Shown: positions 21,372 to 30,500 of the stretch, one piece after another | How the letters are laid out: each line of letters begins with the position of its first letter | Position numbering within the stretch: the first letter of the stretch is position 1 | Source of the DNA: a virus | IMG/VR virus record: IMGVR_UViG_3300042527_000114 | Location: 1 to 38,774 of that record | Length of the DNA stretch: 38,774 nucleotides | Reading direction: 5' to 3' (one strand) | Notes under the pieces: model-generated | What the model was told of the DNA's origin: nothing | The model's input: only the letters and a program-made list of their open reading frames with translations | Databases searched by the model: none | Program-made: the position numbers and the translations under genes

Positions 21372-22096
21372 TGGCAAGTTTGAATCTTCCATATTCATTT
21401 ACAAACAACACAACGGCAGACGCCAATCAGGTTAACTCTAACTTTGCAGCGGTTAAATCGTTTGTTGAATCAAGCGTTGTACAAGCAGATGGCACAGTGT
21501 CTGTTGCCAACTCGTCAATTACATTGGCGAAGTTGGCTGCTGCCGTAGCACAAGCGTTGGTTCCCACGGCAACTGTTGTGCCGTTTGCCGGCACCACGTT
21601 GCCCGATGGGTGGTTGTGGTGCGATGGTGTCGCAATCCCTGTTCAGTACACGACATTGATTGCTGCTGTTGGTGCGAATACACCGAACCTTAAAGGCAAG
21701 ACGATTTATGGTCGTGATACGGCGGATGCTCTCTTTGCGACAATGTTTCAAACTGGTGGTTCAGTTAACGGTGTGGCAAGCCACGCTCACAGCGTGTCTC
21801 TAACAACTGGTCCTGTTGGCAATCACTCACATGGTGGTGCAACTACGAATGCTGGTGGGCACTACCACACATATGAGGTTGCCGGTGTTCTTGGCGGTAA
21901 CCCAGTAGACCAAACATATGTTTTTGCCGGTGGTACTGGCAACGTCTTTGTAACAAGTTCTGTTGGTGACCACGCACACGGAATTAATGCCGATGGGAAT
22001 CATGACCACAGCGTTAATGGCAGCACTGTTTCATATGGGTCAGTTGGTGGGAACCTATCACCATACGTCGTCTTGAACTACATCATTAAGGTATGA
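21371..22096 (+). CDS. Tail collar-domain fibre with HxH motifs
   Basis: 241 residues, TAATG overlap with the nozzle. The N-terminal part is helical (ADANQVNSNFAAVKSFV). Residues 73-115 match the phage collar domain: VVPFAGTTLPDGWLWCDG and TPNLKGKTIYGRD. Five HxH pairs follow (HAH, HSH, HYH, HAH, HDH), which in other phages chelate metal along a trimeric needle. It ends YVVLNYIIKV, a typical end of this family. Probably a fibre or needle at the nozzle. Confidence 0.9.
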   Translation: MASLNLPYSFTNNTTADANQVNSNFAAVKSFVESSVVQADGTVSVANSSITLAKLAAAVAQALVPTATVVPFAGTTLPDGWLWCDGVAIPVQYTTLIAAVGANTPNLKGKTIYGRDTADALFATMFQTGGSVNGVASHAHSVSLTTGPVGNHSHGGATTNAGGHYHTYEVAGVLGGNPVDQTYVFAGGTGNVFVTSSVGDHAHGINADGNHDHSVNGSTVSYGSVGGNLSPYVVLNYIIKV

Positions 22097-22097
22097 C

Positions 22098-22541
22098 ATG
22101 AGCGAATTTGATTACTTGGGATACGAGGGAAGAAAAAGGTCGCTGGGTAGCCAGTACGGTGCGTCGGCTGCCCGTAATGCGTATGCACGTTTTCTTGCTC
22201 AACAACGTGGCGACAGGGCTAGGTTTGATATTGGTCGCAAGTATGAGAAGGCCATGCCTTCGTTTATTGCCGGATACACACGCCGTGGAATTGCAGGTCC
22301 CGGTGTTCGTTCGGGTATTTACAACCAAGGCTTGCAGGAGTTTGGCAGTCAACAGGTTGAGGAGCAGAACCGAGCACGTCAGGACATGCTTGAGGCGTTT
22401 CGTCAGGCTGATTTGACTGAGGCTGACTTAAAGGCTGAGTACCAGACTCAGTTGGCTGAGTTGGAGGCGCAGAAGCAGAATCAGATTGCTCAGACTGCTG
22501 CAACATTAAATTCGTTTAGACCATTCCTAGGAGGGTACTGA
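22098..22541 (+). CDS. Probable ejection protein 1 (147 aa)
   Basis: AAGG upstream of the ATG. The helical protein begins MSEFDYLGYEGRKRSLGSQY. A long helix (QQVEEQNRARQDMLEAFRQA then LKAEYQTQLAELEAQKQNQI) covers residues 90-135. The first of four genes between the collar fibre and the endolysin. Podoviruses place their internal virion (ejection) proteins here, so that role is inferred from position and composition. Confidence 0.7.
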   Translation: MSEFDYLGYEGRKRSLGSQYGASAARNAYARFLAQQRGDRARFDIGRKYEKAMPSFIAGYTRRGIAGPGVRSGIYNQGLQEFGSQQVEEQNRARQDMLEAFRQADLTEADLKAEYQTQLAELEAQKQNQIAQTAATLNSFRPFLGGY

Positions 22542-23626
22542 TGGCTAGTAAAAGAATGACACCAGCACAGACTGGTCAGCAACGTGATGATGAGTTGAAT
22601 CGTAAGCGTCTTGAGTTGGCTAAGCAGCGTGCTGCAGGGGTGACTACTGGTCGTATTACCCCTGCGCAGCCTACTGCTGCTGAGTTGAATAAGTCTCGTT
22701 TGTTTGAACTAAACAAGGAACCACGACCTGCTGTCAGTTACCAATCTCCTTCTATGGCTGGGTACCGTCCGAAAGGTCAGACTCAAACGGTTGGTGTTGA
22801 TGTTTTGACACAACTTGAAGAAGCAGCACGTGAAGAAGCATTGAAGAATATCGGTGCAACTGGTGGCGCTGGTGGACCATCCACCCTTGACCGTTATACC
22901 CAGATGTTGCAAGGCATGTTGAAGCGTGGCGATTACACCAGTGGTTCTCGTGGTGCTCTTGCTGATTACTTGTCAGGTCAAGAACAGATGCGTCAGAACG
23001 AATACGACAGGATGGCTGGGCGTTATCAAACACGTGGTGCTGATTTATTGCGCCAGTTGGGTGTGGTTTCTGGTCAGGCTGAAGGAACTGTCGGTTCAGC
23101 GTTTGACCAGTTGCAGAACTATTTGCAAACAAACCAGTCTAATCCGTATGCCCAGTTTCAGGCTGCTGGGTTGGGCGAGGCTGCGCCTGCGCCAACCGCA
23201 GCGTTGGCTGATGTATTGGCCACACAGGGAGTCAATCGTTCACCTGTAGATGAGTATGCCAATATGCTTACACAACAGAATGCTGCTCAGGCTAATGCGT
23301 TCCAGAACATTGCAAATGTACTGTCGGCTGGACAAGCACAGTCAAATGTTGGGCGTCTACAGGACGTTGCAGCACAGCGTGCTTTGACGATGCGGGATTT
23401 GGCTGGGCAACGTGCCGGTATGCAATTTGGTGTGAATGCTCAGACTCAGGATTTGTTGGACAGGCTAATGGCTGAGGATGCTAAGACTGCACGTGAGACT
23501 GCTCAGTTTGGTTTGGAACAGCGTTTCAACTTGGCTAATCAGGAAGAAGCCCAGCGTCAGAACTTGCTTGAGTTGTTGATGAATGCGGTCGCTAAAGGTG
23601 GTCGCACGAAAGGAAGGTTAATCTGA
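22541..23626 (+). CDS. Probable ejection protein 2 (361 aa)
   Basis: Rich in Ala and Gln with long helical stretches (QQRDDELNRKRLELAKQRAA, MLTQQNAAQANAFQNIANVL, LEQRFNLANQEEAQRQNLLE). A Gly-rich break lies near residue 107 (ATGGAGGPS). No signal peptide or enzymatic motif. The composition resembles P22 gp20-type proteins that are ejected with the DNA. Neighbours on both sides are coupled by one-base overlaps. Confidence 0.7.
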   Translation: MASKRMTPAQTGQQRDDELNRKRLELAKQRAAGVTTGRITPAQPTAAELNKSRLFELNKEPRPAVSYQSPSMAGYRPKGQTQTVGVDVLTQLEEAAREEALKNIGATGGAGGPSTLDRYTQMLQGMLKRGDYTSGSRGALADYLSGQEQMRQNEYDRMAGRYQTRGADLLRQLGVVSGQAEGTVGSAFDQLQNYLQTNQSNPYAQFQAAGLGEAAPAPTAALADVLATQGVNRSPVDEYANMLTQQNAAQANAFQNIANVLSAGQAQSNVGRLQDVAAQRALTMRDLAGQRAGMQFGVNAQTQDLLDRLMAEDAKTARETAQFGLEQRFNLANQEEAQRQNLLELLMNAVAKGGRTKGRLI

Positions 23627-24567
23627 TGGACCCGACACTTTTGGCTTTGCTCGCTTCTGCTAGGGACAGGAATAAGAATGTTTCTGGCGTTTTGGGAAAT
23701 CTAGATAATCCACTGTTTGCTTATTTGGCTGGTGTGTACGACCCGAATACAGAGTTCTCTAGCGGTGCATCAGATATGCCAATGTACTCTCGTTACTCTA
23801 GCGACCCGAATACACCGGAGTTGATTCGAAATATTCTTTCTTCGGTAGAGTCTGGTTACACCAAGTATGACATTGAAGGTCAGATTGACCAGTTGGCTGC
23901 TGCAAATCCCGAACTGCTTGCGCAGACCGGGATGCAGGTTGACACGCTGAAGAGTCTTGCTGGGGAGATTAGCAAAGAGTACTCCGAGGGTGCTGGTGGT
24001 GGTACTTCTAGCAAGACTTGGTGGAAGAAGGCTGGGTTGCCTAACCCTCTTGAGTTGTATACGACTGAGACTGTTCCGCTTGGCGAAACTTCACGCCAGC
24101 AGGTTGCTGCTTTGCGTGAACCTTTGGAGATGCTGGCTTCTAAGAAGGCTGCAAGAGGTGCGAGCGTTCGTGAGACTTTGGATAAGGCTCGTGGTGTGAA
24201 GGCTGCTGTTATGAAGCCTGATGACAATTTTGGTAGAAGCGTTGTTGGTTTTGGTGCCAAGCAGTTGATGAATATTTTGCAGATGCCAAACATGCCGTTG
24301 CCTACCAGTCTTGCTGTGCAATCTGTTAAGGGTAAAACAAAGACCAAGAAGGCTTCCAAGGATTATGTTGATGTGACTTCTCCTGAGTACAAGGCGTATG
24401 AGAAGGCTGCTCTTGAGCGGGCAAATGTGGAGACGGAAATCTCTAACCGCAAGAGGCAGGAAGAGGCGATTCGTCGGGGCAGGCTAAGGGCTTATGAAGA
24501 GTCTGGGAAGACCCCGACAGGTGATGCTATGGCTGCGATGCTTAAGTTAATCACCAAGTCCGCTTAA
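23626..24567 (+). CDS. Probable ejection protein 3 (313 aa)
   Basis: Starts MDPTLLALLASARDRNKNVS. The middle is mixed (KTWWKKAGLPNPLELYTTET) and the C-terminal half basic and helical (KTKKASKDYVDVTSPEYKAY then RKRQEEAIRRGRLRAYEE). No recognised enzymatic motif. Together with its neighbours it forms the set expected for DNA ejection. The stop lies within the recurring AAGTAACGA element. Confidence 0.65.
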   Translation: MDPTLLALLASARDRNKNVSGVLGNLDNPLFAYLAGVYDPNTEFSSGASDMPMYSRYSSDPNTPELIRNILSSVESGYTKYDIEGQIDQLAAANPELLAQTGMQVDTLKSLAGEISKEYSEGAGGGTSSKTWWKKAGLPNPLELYTTETVPLGETSRQQVAALREPLEMLASKKAARGASVRETLDKARGVKAAVMKPDDNFGRSVVGFGAKQLMNILQMPNMPLPTSLAVQSVKGKTKTKKASKDYVDVTSPEYKAYEKAALERANVETEISNRKRQEEAIRRGRLRAYEESGKTPTGDAMAAMLKLITKSA

Positions 24568-24590
24568 GTAACGATTAAGGCTGTTGTTGT

Positions 24591-27500
24591 ATGGCTAGCC
24601 CTATAGATGACCCTAGGTACGCTCTTGCCCGTCTGAGAGCCTCTCAGCAGGCTTCTGGCATCTCCCAAGGGGGTTCTAGGGGGTTGGTACTAGGCAAGAC
24701 CACATCGGCTGATGCAGCCCGTCTGGGTGCGTCTGCTGCGAACCTGATGGTCACTAACCCAACCTTGAAGGACCAGATTGACCGCATCAGGCTCGGTAAG
24801 CCTGCTGACGGTCGTGGCATTACAGGGGCAATTGCTGGGGCTGGCATTGGTGCACTCAAGGCTTTGGATGTATTCGCAATGCCGGGTCGTGCGGTGGTGT
24901 CCGGTATCCGTGAAGGCATTGATTTGTTTGATGCTAACCCTGAAACAAAAGCCTCTGTCAAGGATTTTGTTAAGCAGGTTAAAGACCCGACGTTTGGTGT
25001 TGGTAAAGCGTTTAAGATTGACACGGGCAATATTTGGATTGACCGTGGCTTGGGTTTCATTGGTGACGTTGCTCTTGACCCGTTGACGTATGCGACGTTT
25101 GGTGCTGGCAAGTTTGCTGGTGCATCTGGTCGTTTGGCTTTGGCTGAGAAGGTTCTTACGACTACAGGCGATAATGCTTTGGCGACTTCTGTTGCACGTT
25201 TGGGTCGTAGCGCAATTAAGGATGCTGAGATTCTTGAGCGTGTGGGTGCTAACCGTACTGGTGTGTACTTCTTGGGTAAGCGTATTAAGGTTGGTGCAAA
25301 GGACCAAGGTTGGCGTTTGCCTTTGTCTGGTGCAATTGGTGAACTTGGCGACACCGCTTTGACCAAACTTCGTTTGGCTGCAAGCGATACGAAGTTGGGC
25401 AAATACATGCAGAAGTTGACGACAGCACCTGATATGCGTGCTGCTCGTATTGCTTTGGCTAGAGGTGAGGTGACTCCTGATGCTGGTGGTTTGCTGATTC
25501 CGTTGATTAACTCTCGTAACACTCAGAGGGCTGCTTTGGGCGAGGCTTTGGATTTGGCTAATGTTGAGTTGAAGCAGTTGGTTGATTCGGAGACACCGCA
25601 GTCTTTGGATTTGTACCGCACTACGGTTCACCGTCTGCTTGAGAACCCTGCTGCGTTGGAGACGGCTACACCGGATGAGCAGCGTGCGTTTGAGGTGTGG
25701 AGAAAGTTTTTTGCTGACAAGGAGAATGTTGTTGGCAATGCTTGGAAGGAAGTTGACCCTGAGACTAACTGGCAGGGTGTGCAGAACTATTTCCCGCACC
25801 AAGTCAGCGAGGATGGTTTGCGTTTCAGTCAGGGTGATTCGCTGTTTGCTGATGAGTTGCGTACCACGTTTGGTAATGACCCGTTTGACACCCTTGGCGC
25901 TTTCCGTAGTAGGAAGTTGCGTGAGGGTGACAAGTTCTTCGGATACAAACTGAAGGGCGACGACCTTACGGTCGAACGCCTTAATCAGATTGCCCGTGAG
26001 TATGGCAAGATTGATTTTGATTTCTTTGAGACTGACATTGTGAAGGTTGCTCAGTCGTATGTGAACGACTTTGCTCACCACATGGGTTTGATTGCACGTA
26101 ACAAGCATCTTGCTGATACTGGTGTTTGGAAGAAGATGGAAGACATGCGTGTCTTCAAGACGTTTGTTGACTCTGAGGGTGTTGAGGCTGCGAAGCAGAC
26201 TGTTAAGCGTTCCGTTGATGATGTGAGCGATGCCCTCAAGGGGTCTAAGTCTGCGTTGGAGAATTTGGTTGCTGCCGTGCGTGAGCGTCAGGGTGCGACC
26301 GTGAAGGCGCTGGCTGCAGCAACCGAACCGGTTGTGACAGCCACTGAAGCGTCTGGTCGTTTGACTGCTGCTTTGGAAGCGGTTGTGGATTCACGCACAG
26401 AGTTGTTGCAGGCTCGTCAGAAGTTTGCGACATTGTTTGGTAGTCCTTCTGATTTGAAGCCAGGTGATGTGCCGGGTATTGGTCAGGCTGCTATTGATTA
26501 CATGTCTGAGTTGGATGACCGTATTGCTTCGTTGAAGGATGAGATTGAGCAGTTGGCTACTGATGTGGTTGAGCCTGCTGCTTTGAACTTTGAAGCCAAG
26601 CAAGCCAGACTTGAAATTGTTCTTGAGCAGTTGGAGCAGACTGGTAGGGCGATTGATGCTGCTGAAGCGAACATGAAGCGTGTTGCCGAGTTCGGCAACG
26701 TGCTTGAAGAAAACATGGAGCGCATCATTTCTGGTAAGGATATTGACTCTACGTTTGCTCAGGAAATCAGAAACATTCAAGACATCATTGGTGTTCGTGG
26801 CAAGAGTGCGGGTACAGAACTGAAGAAGGTCCGTCAGGGGATGGGTGTTCGTGGTTCGTTTAAGTCTTTTGTTCAGCGTGATGTGAGGAGCAAGAGGGCT
26901 GACAGTTTCTGGAAGCGTTTCAACGATGTGCCCGAGGTGAAGATTACCCAAGAGGCAGTTGAAGAGGGAATGACTGCCGCCAAGGTGCAGGAGTTCACAA
27001 CCAAGTTGTTCACTGAAAGCCTGAGTTTGACGCAGGTGCGTACTCTCGGCTTACACATGCTGATGACGGATTCCTTTGTGCACGGTGCAAACATTCCAGA
27101 GTTCCTTGTGCCATTTAGGAACACGTTGATGGATGCCTTGGAGAAGGCTAAGACTGCAGACTTTGCAATCAAGATGGATACCCAGTCGGTTGCTAAGGGC
27201 AACCGTACTTCTGCTCTCAGAACATTTGAGTCCACTTGGGAGCCAGCGAACTTGGTTGCCACAAACATCTCTGATGAAATGTCATCCATGGATGACTTTC
27301 TTCGCATCTTTTCTGGTGGGCTGACAGCAGGGACTAAGGCTTCCGAGGAGATGTCACCGTCGTTCATTAACAACCTGAGCCGTAGGTACCCTTGGCTTGG
27401 CGTCATGTTTGACGAGCACATGGAGGGTGCAAGACTGATTGAGTCTAATCAGGATTTGGTTGACCAGATTAAGTTGCGTCGTGCGGAGTTGGGTGAGGCT

Positions 27501-30500
27501 TACGAAGCCCCGTCAATCACGGTCGGTCAGGGTGCAACAGAGAATGTGTACTCGCCACGACAGGTTCTTGAGTTGTATCCGTCGAAGCGTGCGGAAGCAC
27601 GCCGAATCATGTACCCCGCCGGTATAGATTTTGTCGCTACAGCAAAGGAAGACCTGAAACGTGCTGTGATGCAGTACGCAATGTTGTCGGAAGTTGGAAC
27701 ACGCTTTAGTGCGTTGTCTAACGTCCTCCTACCATACGGGTTCATCCCCAGCGAAAGAATGTATTCTGCGATTACAGCAGCGGTTGCTGAGAAGTTCATG
27801 CCAGCGATTGATACGAGACTGGCTGCAATTGACCAAGCACGTTCAATTGTTGATAATATGCGTTCAGCGTATGCTGAGGCTTGGTCATTGGAGCGTCAAG
27901 TTGGTAATGCTAATCGTAAAGTTTCAATCTTTGACAAGGGATATAAAGAGTTTGAGGTTCGTTCCGCTGGTCAAGTGTTCAAAGATGTTGTTCAGCAGTT
28001 CTTGGATGGACCTGATGGTCCAATCCTGCGTGAAGCCATTGGTGAACGTCTCGTCACAATGGACGACCCGTTTGATATTTGGAAGGGTTGGAAGGACGCA
28101 AGTTCTGCTACCAAGCAGGGAAGCAAGTTTGATGCCCGTATTGCTAGCAACAACTGGTACGAAACAAAGGTTAAGCCTTGGTTTGAGGCTACATTCCCAG
28201 ACCAACCGGTAAGTAAGAAGGCTGCTTCGGACAAACTGAAGGCTTTGTACCCGTCCACCTCTAAGGCTGCTGGAAGAAATGTACGTTCAGCATTCTCTGA
28301 TGACGCCACACCAAGCATGGTTAGCGCTTGGTTTGATGACATTCTTGGTGGTGAAGTAAAAGTTGGCACCACTCCCATGAACCGCATGGATGTTGGTCGC
28401 ACTTTGAGCGAACCAATAAAGATTAAAAAAGAAGGTTTGCTTTCTATTAAAACAAAGAAAGATAGACAATTTCAACGGATGCTTGAAACAATGCTTGACC
28501 CCAATATCAACATTGGAGTATTCCTAAATGACCCAACACTTGCACAGTCCACGCCATCGCTCTATGCAAGAATGTTGAACAACCATGCTGATGAATTGCA
28601 AGCGTTGCTTGATAAGCGTCTTGCCTTGGGAGTTGAAAAGCAAGAACAAAGACTTGCAGAACAGGCTTTGGATTTCCAAATCAAGGAAGCACAGAGAAAT
28701 ATCCAAGGTTTGAAGCGTGGACCAAAGACACCACGTGACCAGTACCCATTGGCTGTGACTGGCGAACAGCCGAGCACTTCGGCTCGGACTGTTCTTGGCA
28801 AATATAACGAGGCGATGTCAACGCCTGATTACATGAAGGCGAGAAACGACGAAGAGATTGTCGGAGCGTTGGACCAGTTGGCTCACTTGGACCTCAGCGT
28901 TCACGCTGATGGTTTCATCCTGCGACCTGCTGTCACAGAAACACTTGAGGATGGTTCCGTAGTCACAACTGCCCCCGCTTTGTATGCGACCATTCTGAAC
29001 AAGCAAACCGGTCAGCGTGAGATTATTAAGTTCAGCGAGGCTGAATGGGATTCGCTGTATGCCGGTGTTCCATCTGAGACCAAGATTAAGAAGTTGCGTA
29101 GCGACCTCACCGCATCACGTCGTGATACGGCTCGGTTGCGTCGTGAGCGTGAGGAATTGCTTGCTCGTCGCAAGACCCTACAGGATACGTATGACAGCAT
29201 TGTGCGTTCAAGAGCGGGCACAGAGGTTGCGCTTAGCCCTGCTGCTGAGAAGAAGTTTGCTAAGGCTGTTGGTGATGTTGATAAGCGTGTCAAGTTCCTT
29301 AGTGAGCAGATTGACATTAATCAGAAGTTCAACGATGAGTGGTTGGCTGAACTTGAGGCTATTGCCAACCCCGAGGTTCGTGCTTCCGCTTTGGAAAAGA
29401 TGCGTGTTCTTGTCAACGGTAGTGGTGACCAGCCTGCTTTCTTCACAAAGGAAGAAATCAGTCGGTTTATCAATTTTGATTCGGCAACACAGAAGGCGTT
29501 GAAGGATGCTCAGGGCAGGAATGCTGGTCAGTTCTTGGGTGGTCGTCAACTTGGTAGCCGATATGTTCGTGGTGTTGGTGGCGATGTTGCTAACCGCAAG
29601 TTGCGTCTACAGCAGGCATGGCAGGCTACACCTGAGTACAGGTATTTGAACGATGTTGTCAAGCCGTTGGAGAATGACGCTCACGTTATCATGTATCAGC
29701 AGTACGCAAACAATATTCCGTTGTTGCGTCAGCAGATTGCTGCAGCACGGGCAAAGGCTGACCAGATTGATACTAGGTCTAAAAATATTGTTTCTAAGAT
29801 TTTTGGTGGAGAAGTTACTACAAGAGTATTTGGTGAAGACCAAATTACAAATGTAGTTGGCGAGTATGAGCGTGCTCTTGGAACTCTTGAACGTGGAATT
29901 GAATCTGCTCGGGGGGCTGGCATCGATGTTGCGCCAATTGTTGGAGAGTTTGGTGGTGAACTTGGTCAGGGTGACATTATTGGTGAGTTGAGGCGTATTG
30001 CTGGTGGTCTAGAAACAGCACGTCCTGCTGGTTCACGTATACAAATGGATGATACCGCTAGGTTGGCTGCTGAAGGCGAGCGTGCAGCGCTGGGCGCACA
30101 GCGTGAGCAGGATATCGCCAACGCCCTTGAGGCGTTGTCTCAGGCTGGCACAGCGGGGCGTGAACTTGGTGCTGGTCGTGCAATGGCACGTGAGGCTGCA
30201 GGGAAACTTGAGTTCGCTAGGAAGGTTCGTGCTTCGCTAGAGACGTTCTTGCAGTCAGAGCGTGAAGACCTGCGTCTAGAGATTCCAGAACTGCGCAAAG
30301 CGTATGATGATGCTTTGCTTAATCAAGGCAAGGAAGAGTTCAGCATCATTGCAACGTATGGTTCTCCAGAGGAGTTGAGGCGAGTTATTGCTGAAGGTCA
30401 ACCAGTTGTAGACGCACTGCAATCCGAGATTGATTCGTTGAATCGTCTAGTTGCCGACTTGCCGAAGATTGCACAGAAGAAATCTGGCAAGAACCTGAAG

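Noticed and set aside
24644-26108. Long minus-strand open frames opposite the giant gene
   Set aside because: These mirror the codon bias of the plus-strand gene, lack ribosome sites and have low-complexity, Arg/Ser/Thr-rich composition.
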